Source of the DNA: an uncultured Flavobacteriales bacterium
GTDB taxonomy: Bacteria > Bacteroidota > Bacteroidia > Flavobacteriales_D > Sanyastnellaceae
Reading direction: 5' to 3'
Assembly: GCA_937890245.1 (NCBI GenBank)
Contig: CALACF010000253.1
Span: 1 to 9,948, forward strand
DNA length: 9,948 nt
Shown: positions 1 through 6,217 of the stretch, in pieces
Layout of the letters: every line of letters begins with the position of its first letter
How positions within the stretch are numbered: the stretch's first letter is position 1
Notes under the pieces: generated by a model
What the model saw: only the letters and a program-made list of their open reading frames with translations
What the model was told of the DNA's origin: nothing
The model's database searches: none
Made by a program: the position numbers and the translations under genes

Positions 1-1607
1 ATCTCTCCTTGATGGTGGATGGACAGTTGATGGAAACCATCAACATCACAGAGGTCATTGAGCCCTTCAGTGACGCTGAATTCCAGTTCACAACGCCTCA
101 GGATTTTTCCGCGACGGGCGATTACCTCATTACCGGGGTAGTCACTCACCCAGACGATGGATACGGAAACAACGACACGCTCGATTTCGTTTTGAGCAAA
201 ATCCATTCGATCGACGCATCCATTGCCATTGGACAGGTCAATTCGACTTGCGACGGCCAAGTGGGGGTTGGTGTCGTTCTTTCCAATCTTGGCGAACAGC
301 CGATTGACCTTGTGGAAATCGCAGTCGTAGTCAATGGAGACGTGGTGGAGGTCTTGGAAGCAGTGGTGGATATTGTTTCCCAAGAACAGGGCACTGTGTC
401 CATCTTGATCGAAGACAATTTGTTGCCAGTCAACAACGAGATCCAGCTGGCTCTTATCGGCGTCAATGGAGAAGCCGATGGTGACGCGAGCAACAACACG
501 ACGTCCACAAGCATAGATTTAGAATTGGATTTTGACGTCATCACGCTCTATTTTCTTGCGGACGAATATCCTCAGGAGACCTCATGGGAAATGTTGGATG
601 TTGGATCCGGACAGATTGTGTCTTCCGGGGACTTGGGCTCAGGAACAGAGGAGTATACAGAAGAAATTTGCGTGAGCTACAACGCTTGCCTCACCCTGTA
701 TGTATTTGATTCCTATGGCGACGGAATGTGCTGTGGCTTTGGAGAGGGGCATTTCCAAGTCTCTAATTCCTCGGGCGAAACCATCGTTTTCAACGGTGGT
801 GATTTCAATAATGAAGCCGTTGAATCTTTTTGTGCGGGGGACAGTGGATGTGAAATCGCAGCCACTGTCAATGTTGAACATGCCTCGTCGCCGTCTGCAG
901 CGGACGGAACCATCACCATCAACACCGGTGCTGCTGCGGACAACTTCGAATTCAGCATAGATGGCGGTCAGTCATTCGGAAGTTCGAACACTTTTAGCGA
1001 CCTCAGCGCAGGAGCATACGATGTTGTTGTCCAAAACGCAACGGGGATGTGCACCTATGCGGAAACCGTTTTTGTCGACGTGTGTGATTTCACAGATATA
1101 GATATCACTGTCACCCACCCCGCTTCCGTGTTGACTACGGATGGCTCGATAGTGATCACGCCTTTTTCAATAGGGAGTTCATACCAATACAGCATTGACG
1201 GCGGTCAAAATTTTGTTGCGACAGGCTCATTCATGGGACTGCCAGTTGGCGAATACAATGTCGTGGTGTTGGACAACCTCAGTGTATGCACTTATGAATT
1301 CGAACGATTGCTTATCGCGAGTGGTGCCAGCCATGTTGACGAAGGTGATGTCGACGACACATTGATCAAGGTCTACCCCAATCCCACAAACAATCAATTC
1401 AATATTGAAATCGAATCTTCGGCCACATGGAATGAGCCCTTGCAGATTGTCGTGTTGGATCGCTTGGGCAGGGTCCTCGTTACGGAAAGCATTGCGCACG
1501 GAGGATTCAGAAAGACGATTTCGCTGAATGGCTATGCACCCGGAACTTACTTCGTCAAGTGCTTTACTCAGGCGTTTGAAAAGAACTTCAAGGTGATCAA
1601 AATTTAA
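1..1607 (+). CDS. Modular secreted protein with T9SS type A sorting domain, 5' end outside window
   Basis: The frame is open to the left edge, so the true start and N-terminal domains are missing; the ATG/TTG codons near position 9 fall inside a beta-strand-like region. Residue numbers here count from the TTG at 9. Residues 1-65 are the end of one CARDB-like beta-sandwich and 66-170 a second; both close with an Asn/Asp-rich turn (GYGNNDT, GDASNNT). Residues 176-276 form a Cys-rich module with FDSYGDGMCC that is common ahead of Bacteroidota sorting domains. Residues 281-359 and 360-437 are two SprB-like repeats, each with YSIDGGQ or FSIDGGQ, then GAYDVVV or GEYNVVV, then CTY. Residues 453-532 are a type A T9SS tail: VYPNPTNN, LDRLGRVL, GYAPGTYFVK. 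The protein is expected to be exported by Sec, then moved across the outer membrane by T9SS and anchored or released. The missing N-terminus may carry a peptidase or MAM domain, as in similar architectures; that is inference. Confidence 0.88.
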   Translation, partial: LSLMVDGQLMETINITEVIEPFSDAEFQFTTPQDFSATGDYLITGVVTHPDDGYGNNDTLDFVLSKIHSIDASIAIGQVNSTCDGQVGVGVVLSNLGEQPIDLVEIAVVVNGDVVEVLEAVVDIVSQEQGTVSILIEDNLLPVNNEIQLALIGVNGEADGDASNNTTSTSIDLELDFDVITLYFLADEYPQETSWEMLDVGSGQIVSSGDLGSGTEEYTEEICVSYNACLTLYVFDSYGDGMCCGFGEGHFQVSNSSGETIVFNGGDFNNEAVESFCAGDSGCEIAATVNVEHASSPSAADGTITINTGAAADNFEFSIDGGQSFGSSNTFSDLSAGAYDVVVQNATGMCTYAETVFVDVCDFTDIDITVTHPASVLTTDGSIVITPFSIGSSYQYSIDGGQNFVATGSFMGLPVGEYNVVVLDNLSVCTYEFERLLIASGASHVDEGDVDDTLIKVYPNPTNNQFNIEIESSATWNEPLQIVVLDRLGRVLVTESIAHGGFRKTISLNGYAPGTYFVKCFTQAFEKNFKVIKI

Positions 1608-1644
1608 AGCTGCTGTCAATCAGCCTTGAAGCTTAATTTCTTAT

Positions 1645-1681
1645 AAAATCCCCGCACCGGAAACGGCGGCGGGGATTTTTT
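1645..1681. terminator. Bidirectional intrinsic terminator between convergent genes
   Basis: A perfect 11-bp inverted repeat (AAAATCCCCGC at 1645-1655, GCGGGGATTTT at 1669-1679) encloses an inner CCG/CGG stem capped by a GAAA tetraloop at 1660-1663. T residues follow on the plus strand, and the A-run at 1645-1648 gives a U-run on the minus strand. It lies 37 bp past the stop of the modular T9SS protein and 6 bp past the stop of the convergent histidine phosphatase, so it can end both transcripts. Confidence 0.88.
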
Positions 1682-1687
1682 GATGCG

Positions 1688-2236
1688 CTAATTTTCAGCG
1701 CATTCAAAGGCGGTATGGAAGACATGGAGTCGCTTATCATCTTTTGAAATGACCACTTGGTACACTTGGTTGTAAATGGATTCATCGAATGCACCGATTC
1801 CTTCATCCACCAAGAGGCCAGCGAGCACGCCTGTTGTATTGCTATGTCCAACGACCAATACGTCTTGTTCGTTCCTCAACAATTGCTTCGCAAACTCATC
1901 CATTGCCTGCGTGGAGTATGATTGAACAGTTAGCCCCTGGGCACTCGCTGTAGGAAGCGCCGTGCTCTGGGTACGTCTGTAATCTGTACTGTACACCGCC
2001 TCAAGCGGCACAGCCCCGAATAAAGTACTCAAGCTTTCTGACCTCTGTATACCGCATGCGGTGAGAGGTGGGTCATCGGACATTGTTTGTTTTTCCGCAT
2101 GCCGGACCAAGTAAATGGTGAACAGTTCGTTGCTCTCCTGGGCACCAGCATTCATTTGAATCCCTGCCGCAAATAGCAGCAACGCTGCACATGCAACAAT
2201 GATACGGGGCGTGGTGTGAACGGTTTTTCTCGCCAT
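1688..2236 (-). CDS. Exported histidine phosphatase superfamily protein (phosphoglycerate mutase-like, branch 1)
   Basis: This 182-residue protein has a basic N-terminus, a hydrophobic stretch at about 11-26, and an AGA|QE-type signal peptidase I site near 32, so it probably acts in the periplasm or outside the cell. The mature part carries the catalytic set of the histidine phosphatase fold: LVRHAEK at 43-49 (His46 the expected phospho-acceptor, with Arg45), YSTDYRRTQST at 82-92 supplying a phosphate-pocket arginine, and VVGHSNT at 128-134 with the second histidine, His131. At about 150 mature residues it is a compact member, similar in size to SixA-type enzymes, though SixA itself is cytoplasmic. 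The substrate cannot be deduced. It lies downstream of the YciO-like gene on the same strand but 261 bp away, so it probably has its own promoter; it ends just before the shared terminator. Confidence 0.87.
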   Translation of the reverse strand: MARKTVHTTPRIIVACAALLLFAAGIQMNAGAQESNELFTIYLVRHAEKQTMSDDPPLTACGIQRSESLSTLFGAVPLEAVYSTDYRRTQSTALPTASAQGLTVQSYSTQAMDEFAKQLLRNEQDVLVVGHSNTTGVLAGLLVDEGIGAFDESIYNQVYQVVISKDDKRLHVFHTAFECAEN

Positions 2237-2360
2237 GGCTCAAATTTCAATCGCACCGCGCGCCATGCAATGGCTCACTGTAAGGGCGGAACGGTTTGCG
2301 CTCAAGTTAAAGCTGTTCGTTGAACCCCACCACGCGCCCCCCCGCTTAAGACCAATCCCC

Positions 2361-2378
2361 TAGTTCTTGTAGTTCTTG
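2361..2378. repeat. 9-bp tandem duplication
   Basis: TAGTTCTTG occurs twice back to back (2361-2369 and 2370-2378), immediately before the palindrome cluster at 2382-2419. It could be part of a regulatory site or simply a replication-slippage product. Confidence 0.7.
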
Positions 2379-2404
2379 GAAGGAAATTTCCCTACGCGAA
2401 CGCG

Positions 2405-2419
2405 TTATTGCCCCAATAA
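2405..2419. repeat. Short inverted repeat, possible operator or weak hairpin
   Basis: TTATTG (2405-2410) and CAATAA (2414-2419) are perfect inverted copies around a CCC spacer. The overlapping AACGCGTT at 2399-2406 and GGAAATTTCC at 2382-2391 are also self-complementary. No T-run of terminator length follows, so an operator is as likely as a terminator. Confidence 0.35.
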
Positions 2420-2479
2420 ACTAATCAGTATTGATCGTCATTTGTGTGAAGGCTTGCGCATCGTCATCGGGTGCTGAAA

Positions 2480-2509
2480 TTTAAAGAATGCCTTGTTTTA
2501 AAGAATGCC
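2480..2509. repeat. 13-bp direct repeat overlapping the 3' end of the YciO-like gene
   Basis: TTTAAAGAATGCC occurs at 2480-2492 and 2497-2509, a period of 17 bp. The right-hand copy encodes the last three residues (Gly-Ile-Leu) and the TAA stop of the YciO-like gene on the minus strand; the left-hand copy repeats that sequence just past the stop. This looks like a short tandem duplication of the gene end. Confidence 0.75.
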
Positions 2510-3118
2510 CTCGATCACTCCGCGGCCCTCACGTAAGACTTCCGCTTCCCCTGAGGTGCAGTCAATCACGGTGGAAGGCTCGTTGTTGCCGATGCCTCCC
2601 TGTATCACAGCATCGACCCGCTTGCTGTATTTCTCGTGCACGAGTTCAGCATCGGTCAGGTACTCAATCACGTCGTCGTCCTGCACCACCGAACTCACGA
2701 CCAACGGTCGGCCCAAGGCCTCGACAATCGCCGCAGGAACACCATGGTCCGGAATCCGAATCCCGACCGTCTTCTTGCTCTTGCGAAACAAGCGGGGCAC
2801 ATTCGTACCCGCATCCAAGATGAAGGTGTACGGGCCGGGGAGGGCACGTTTCATCAGTTTAAAAATTGTTTGGTTGTGCGGCGCGGTGTACTCAGATACT
2901 TGGCTTAAGTCCTTGCATATTAACGAGAAGTGCGCGTCCTCAGGTTGGATGTCCCGCAGTCGCGCCATTTTCTCCAAGCCCTTGCTACTCCCAAGTGCGC
3001 ATGCAAAACTGTAAACCGAGTCCGAGGGGATGATTACGACACCGTCTCGCTTTAATAGGTCTACAACTTGGTCAACTTTGCGTTGCTCGGGCGAGTCAGG
3101 ATGGATGGAAATGAGCAT
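2498..3118 (-). CDS. YciO-type protein of the YrdC/Sua5 superfamily
   Basis: The start at 3118 gives 206 residues, the usual YciO length, and begins MLISIHPDSPEQRK as expected for the family. The frame stays open up to 3241, but that extension would overlap the upstream zinc-finger gene and has no family-like sequence. Visible motifs are VVIIPSDSVYSFAC (27-40, corresponding to the PTDTVYG strand), HFSLICKDLS (63-72), RALPGPYTFIL (91-101), VGIRIPDH (118-125), VDAVIQGG (168-175), EPSTVIDCT (180-188) and VLREGRG (194-200). The superfamily makes threonylcarbamoyl-AMP for the t6A37 modification of tRNA. The Ser-x-Asn motif near residue 143 of TsaC is absent (SSVVQDDD instead), which favours YciO over TsaC, so the tRNA role should not be assumed. 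It lies 38 bp downstream of the TraR/DksA-like gene, probably in the same transcript. Confidence 0.9.
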   Translation of the reverse strand: MLISIHPDSPEQRKVDQVVDLLKRDGVVIIPSDSVYSFACALGSSKGLEKMARLRDIQPEDAHFSLICKDLSQVSEYTAPHNQTIFKLMKRALPGPYTFILDAGTNVPRLFRKSKKTVGIRIPDHGVPAAIVEALGRPLVVSSVVQDDDVIEYLTDAELVHEKYSKRVDAVIQGGIGNNEPSTVIDCTSGEAEVLREGRGVIEGIL

Positions 3119-3156
3119 GGGCGTTTGAATTTTGCATGCTTCCAAGATAGGCGATT

Positions 3157-3492
3157 TCAGCCTGCACACCGAACGCAACGCATCGCACCGGGCATCAGTA
3201 AGATGCGCCCAATTGGGATCTGCTGCCCGCATCTTGTACACAGTCCGAAGTGCTTTTCATCCAAGCGTGTCATCGCCCGGTCAAGTCCAGCCCGCAGTTT
3301 TTCGGCTTGCCGCAACGCCGCCTCGTTCACGCTCTTGTTGTTGATGGCGTCCATCCGGCTCACCCTGCCAATCGCATCGCTGGGCGGGATCGGCTTGGTC
3401 AATTCGCGGTATTCAACAATGCGCCCGTCGAGTTTCTGCATCTTCGCGAGCATGGCGCTGCGCACTTTGTCCAGTTCATCTATTGAAAGCAT
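3157..3492 (-). CDS. TraR/DksA-type C4 zinc-finger protein
   Basis: The ATG at 3492 gives 111 residues starting MLSIDELDKVRSAML; the alternative GTG at 3549 adds 19 residues with no family similarity. Residues 1-80 look like a helical coiled-coil hairpin whose middle carries GRVSRMDA (42-49), a motif seen in the compact DksA-like family and placed where the acidic coiled-coil tip lies in DksA. A C4 zinc finger follows: Cys85 and Cys88 (CTRC), then Cys106 and Cys109 (CVRC), joined by IPIGRILLMPGAM. Such proteins usually insert the coiled coil into the RNA polymerase secondary channel and alter initiation at selected promoters. This one is shorter than E. coli DksA and lacks its C-terminal helix beyond the finger. 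It is divergent from the YHYH operon with 79 bp between the starts. Confidence 0.85.
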   Translation of the reverse strand: MLSIDELDKVRSAMLAKMQKLDGRIVEYRELTKPIPPSDAIGRVSRMDAINNKSVNEAALRQAEKLRAGLDRAMTRLDEKHFGLCTRCGQQIPIGRILLMPGAMRCVRCAG

Positions 3493-3571
3493 CCTGTAAT
3501 TTACGACGTGGCCGCCAAGAATTTTTCTGCCCTGGATTAAACTCCGCACCGCCCCCTGCGTTCAAACGTTG
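3493..3571. promoter_or_regulatory. Divergent intergenic region, TraR/DksA-like gene versus YHYH operon
   Basis: These 79 bp separate the minus-strand zinc-finger gene from the plus-strand five-gene run and must carry the leftward promoter, and most likely also the rightward one. I see no perfect TAnnTTTG motif on either strand. The minus strand has a TTTG (3562-3565 read in reverse) that could act as a -33 element, but no matching -7 box is clear. Confidence 0.4.
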
Positions 3572-4861
3572 ATGAACAGCCTTCGCCCCATCCTTGTTCT
3601 TGCCCTTTCTTCATTGGCCTGCCTGCCAATTCTCGACGCACAAGCGGACCTCGAAAGCTGGCACCTCAACGTCGACGGGGCAACGGGTTCCTCGTGGGTG
3701 GGCGCGAGCTTGATAAATTCGGCGGTGCTTTGCGATGTGCAGTCCGTTCAATTTTCGGACGATAATGTCTACATCCACTCAAGCGGAATTCCTCGTTATC
3801 CCACAGGGCCGTACCCTGCTGGCAACCCAACCGTAGCTTCTGAGCAGGATTACTTGTTCCGCATACCGCGCGAACCGGCAATCAACAACGGTTTTCCTAC
3901 CGGCACGGGCCTCGGAGCAATTGGCGTACTTGTGAATGGCCTGCCGCTATTCAACGCCTCCGACGCCATGAGCTACAACAACCAAGGCGTGTGGTTCCAG
4001 AATGCTGTCTTCTTTGAGAACGGCGGCTTTGATTGTTCAAAAGGGCATCCTGCCCAAGGCGCGTATCACCACCATCAGTTGCCGATGCGCTTTGACGCTT
4101 CTACAGCGCCGGGCAGCGATGTCTGTGATGACTTCCCCTCTGATGGCCTGTACACCTTGGATGTTTCGCAGCACAGCCCGATCATCGGTTGGGCCTTTGA
4201 CGGCTACCCGATTTATGGCCCCTTTGGTCATGCCAATGAAGACGGGTCCGGTGCCGTGGTGCGGATTGAAAGCTCATACCAGTTCCGGAACATGTCTACG
4301 CGAACAACGTTGGCCGATGGCACGGCCCTGTCTCCTTGGCAATACGGCCCCGCAGTTGGCGCTTGGGTCACGCCGGCCATTCCGCCAGGCGCGGCGCCAA
4401 TTCAGGCCCATCTCGGCGCCTTTCTCGACGATTACGAGTTTGTTTCGGGCAGCGGGCATCTCGACGCGTTCAACGGCCGATTTGCAGTCACCCCTGAATA
4501 CCCGGACGGCGTCTACGCCTATTACGCCACACTTGATGCCGACTACAATTCGGCCTATCCCTACTTTCTGCCCACCTACCGAGGTGTGGTCGCAACGGAC
4601 AATTTCCCCAGCCCAGGGACTGGGCCCGGCGGGACGAGTGTGGTCATCAATGAATCCGTAGAGACTTACGTCCCCGCCGAGCCGTGTGCAAATTTGGCGG
4701 GCGACCTCAACGGCGATCAGCTCGTCGGGGTCGGCGATGTATTGCTAATCTTGGGCGACTTTGGATGTGCGGCATCCTGCAACTACGACATAGACGGTGA
4801 CGGCGCGGTGACCGTGACTGATGTCCTGGTTTTATTAGGTAGCTTCGGCACCGCTTGTTAA
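3572..4861 (+). CDS. YHYH-family secreted protein with C-terminal dockerin-like EF-hand pair
   Basis: The ATG at 3572 was chosen over the TTG one codon earlier; it gives 429 residues and a clean signal peptide ending near DAQA|DLE (about residue 25). Residues about 28-345 form a YHYH-type domain: GAYHHHQLP at 163-171 is the name-giving motif with the second Tyr replaced by His, and SPIIGWAFDGYPIYGP (202-217) is the other hallmark. Cysteines 54, 155 and 185 are shared with the next gene's product. Residues 372-429 are a different module with two calcium-loop signatures, DLNGDQLVGVGD and DIDGDGAVTVTD, each followed by a hydrophobic LL..L..FG helix and framed by four Cys. This matches a dockerin-like/EF-hand pair of marine Bacteroidota proteins. 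There is no T9SS type A or B tail. It is the first gene of the tight plus-strand run, followed after 7 bp by its paralog. The biochemical role is unknown. Confidence 0.88.
   Translation: MNSLRPILVLALSSLACLPILDAQADLESWHLNVDGATGSSWVGASLINSAVLCDVQSVQFSDDNVYIHSSGIPRYPTGPYPAGNPTVASEQDYLFRIPREPAINNGFPTGTGLGAIGVLVNGLPLFNASDAMSYNNQGVWFQNAVFFENGGFDCSKGHPAQGAYHHHQLPMRFDASTAPGSDVCDDFPSDGLYTLDVSQHSPIIGWAFDGYPIYGPFGHANEDGSGAVVRIESSYQFRNMSTRTTLADGTALSPWQYGPAVGAWVTPAIPPGAAPIQAHLGAFLDDYEFVSGSGHLDAFNGRFAVTPEYPDGVYAYYATLDADYNSAYPYFLPTYRGVVATDNFPSPGTGPGGTSVVINESVETYVPAEPCANLAGDLNGDQLVGVGDVLLILGDFGCAASCNYDIDGDGAVTVTDVLVLLGSFGTAC
4514..4567 (+). repeat. High-identity segment shared with the second YHYH gene (copy 1)
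   Basis: This 54-bp stretch matches 5814-5867, exactly 1300 bp downstream, with four mismatches, and its last 24 bp (4544-4567) are identical. It encodes YAYYATLDADYNSAYPYF, one of the most conserved parts of the YHYH paralog pair. Confidence 0.85.
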
Positions 4862-4868
4862 AGAATAC

Positions 4869-6215
4869 ATGATTATGAAAGGAATCAGCTGGCTGTGTGC
4901 CGCGGTGTTATTGGTATGGGGCGCTAGCGCTAAGGCGCAAGTGGAATTGGAATACTGGCTTTATAACCTCGACGGAGAGACGGGGCAGTACTACACCAAC
5001 GGCGGGGGCATCGTCGACACGGGCGTTGAATGCGACGTGGAATTGGTCCAATACTCCGAGGGCTTTGTCTACGTGCATTGTGCAGGCATTCCGAGGTACT
5101 TGACGGCCCCCTTCCCCGACGGGAACCCGAGCATCCCAACAGACCAGGACCACTTGTTCAAGATTCCCCGAAACCCAGAATTCAATCCAGGCAACCCCAC
5201 GATGACCGGGCTGGGGCATATTGCGGTCTTGATTAACGGCGTGCCCATTTTCAACGCTATGGACGCGTTTAGCTATAACAATTCAGACGTCTGGCATCAA
5301 AATGCAGTGTTCTTCGAAAACGACGGGTTTGACTGTGCCAAGGGCCACCCTGCAATGGGGGCCTATCACCACCACCAATTGCCCATTCGTTTCGACAGTG
5401 CGGCAGAATCACAGAACGACGTTTGCGCCGACTTTCCGTCCGATGCCTTGTTTGCATTGAACGCCTCTCAACACAGTCCCTTGATCGGTTGGGCTTGGGA
5501 TGGATTCCCAATCTATGGGCCCTTTGCCTATGCTGAAACGGACGGTACGGGCGGCATCGTGCGAATGGGAAGTTCGTACCAGCTTCGGGAGATCACAGTG
5601 CGCGAAACACTGGCGGATGGGACTGATTTGGCACCCTGGCAATTCGGACCGGATGTTGGTGAGATGGTCACGCCAGCCATCCCACCGGGCGCATCGCCTG
5701 TTCCCGCAGACTTGGGTGCTTACATGGAGGACTACGAATACATACTCCTGAGCGGGCATCTCGATGAGTACAACGGCCGTTTGGCTGTCACCCCTGAATT
5801 TCCAAATGGCACGTACGCCTATTACGCGACGATTGATGCCGATTACAATTCGGCCTATCCCTACTTTTTTCCGTTTTATCGTGGGGTCGTTGAGACCGAT
5901 AATTTTGGTGGGCCGGGGGGCGGCGTTGTGATCGACGAAGAGGTGCAAACCTATGTTATTTCAGATGTAGCCAATTTGGGATTCGACGGGCAAGGACCTG
6001 TGGCCTTTCCTCAGCCAGCCAGCGCCATGTTGACGGTGGCTTATGATTTTGTTGGGCGCGCCGATTTGATCGATGCCCAGGGCCGCGCGGTGCGCTCAGA
6101 GGAGGCCGCCTCTTGGGCGGCCGGCGTGGATGTTTCTTCGCTGCCTTCCGGGCTGTACTTCTGGCGTGTTGAGAAGGGCAATGCTCAGGCAGTGCCAGTC
6201 GTTATCGCCCACTGA
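4869..6215 (+). CDS. YHYH-family secreted protein with T9SS type A sorting domain
   Basis: The ATG at 4869 gives 448 residues; a second in-frame ATG at 4875 would also leave the signal peptide intact, with cleavage near AKA|QVELE (23/24). Residues about 24-345 align with the preceding gene's product without a gap from Cys55 (positions 51-340: 190 of 290 identical by hand count). GAYHHHQLP (164-172) and SPLIGWAWDGFPIYGP (203-218) are conserved, as are Cys55, Cys156 and Cys186. After a Gly-rich hinge (GGPGGG, 347-352) the C-terminus differs completely from its neighbour: residues 378-448 are a type A sorting tail (FPQPAS, LIDAQGRAV, DVSSLPSGLYFWRV). T9SS export is therefore predicted. It starts 7 bp after the paralog and stops 2 bp before the next gene. 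It most likely arose by tandem duplication; its molecular activity is unknown. Confidence 0.88.
   Translation: MIMKGISWLCAAVLLVWGASAKAQVELEYWLYNLDGETGQYYTNGGGIVDTGVECDVELVQYSEGFVYVHCAGIPRYLTAPFPDGNPSIPTDQDHLFKIPRNPEFNPGNPTMTGLGHIAVLINGVPIFNAMDAFSYNNSDVWHQNAVFFENDGFDCAKGHPAMGAYHHHQLPIRFDSAAESQNDVCADFPSDALFALNASQHSPLIGWAWDGFPIYGPFAYAETDGTGGIVRMGSSYQLREITVRETLADGTDLAPWQFGPDVGEMVTPAIPPGASPVPADLGAYMEDYEYILLSGHLDEYNGRLAVTPEFPNGTYAYYATIDADYNSAYPYFFPFYRGVVETDNFGGPGGGVVIDEEVQTYVISDVANLGFDGQGPVAFPQPASAMLTVAYDFVGRADLIDAQGRAVRSEEAASWAAGVDVSSLPSGLYFWRVEKGNAQAVPVVIAH
5814..5867 (+). repeat. High-identity segment shared with the first YHYH gene (copy 2)
   Basis: This is the partner of 4514-4567, with 50 of 54 bases identical and 5844-5867 an exact 24-bp match. 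Elsewhere the two genes have diverged more, so this may reflect strong protein constraint or local gene conversion. Confidence 0.85.
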
Positions 6216-6217
6216 AA

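Larger units (their letters stand above)
2237..2497. promoter_or_regulatory. 261-bp intergenic region upstream of the histidine phosphatase
   Basis: No open frame or RNA gene stands out here. The region lies between the YciO-like stop and the start of the phosphatase on the minus strand, so it should hold the phosphatase promoter and possibly the end of the preceding transcript. It contains a 9-bp tandem duplication (2361-2378), the palindrome GGAAATTTCC (2382-2391), AACGCGTT (2399-2406), an inverted repeat TTATTG/CAATAA (2405-2419), and a run of seven C at 2337-2343. I could not find a convincing Bacteroidota -7/-33 promoter pair. Confidence 0.4.

Noticed and set aside
2319..2350. G-rich minus-strand stretch as a G-quadruplex
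   Set aside because: One run of seven G and one of four are present, but a fourth proper G-run is missing, so the usual pattern is not met.
2505..3014. Plus-strand open frame opposite the YciO-like gene
   Set aside because: The minus-strand frame has clear YciO motifs; this one has none and is Ser/Thr-rich shadow sequence.
3119..3241. N-terminal extension of the YciO-like frame
   Set aside because: It would overlap the zinc-finger gene on the same strand and lies before the conserved MLISIHP start.
4002..4661. 219-residue open frame in another plus frame inside the first YHYH gene
   Set aside because: It overlaps the conserved YHYH coding frame and has low-complexity shadow composition with no start context or motif.
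4921..4930. Perfect palindrome GCGCTAGCGC
   Set aside because: It lies within the signal-peptide codons (Ala-Ser-Ala) of the second YHYH gene and is explained by coding sequence.
5409..5948. Antisense open frame opposite the second YHYH gene
   Set aside because: It has no family-like sequence, and the sense strand is well supported by paralogy.
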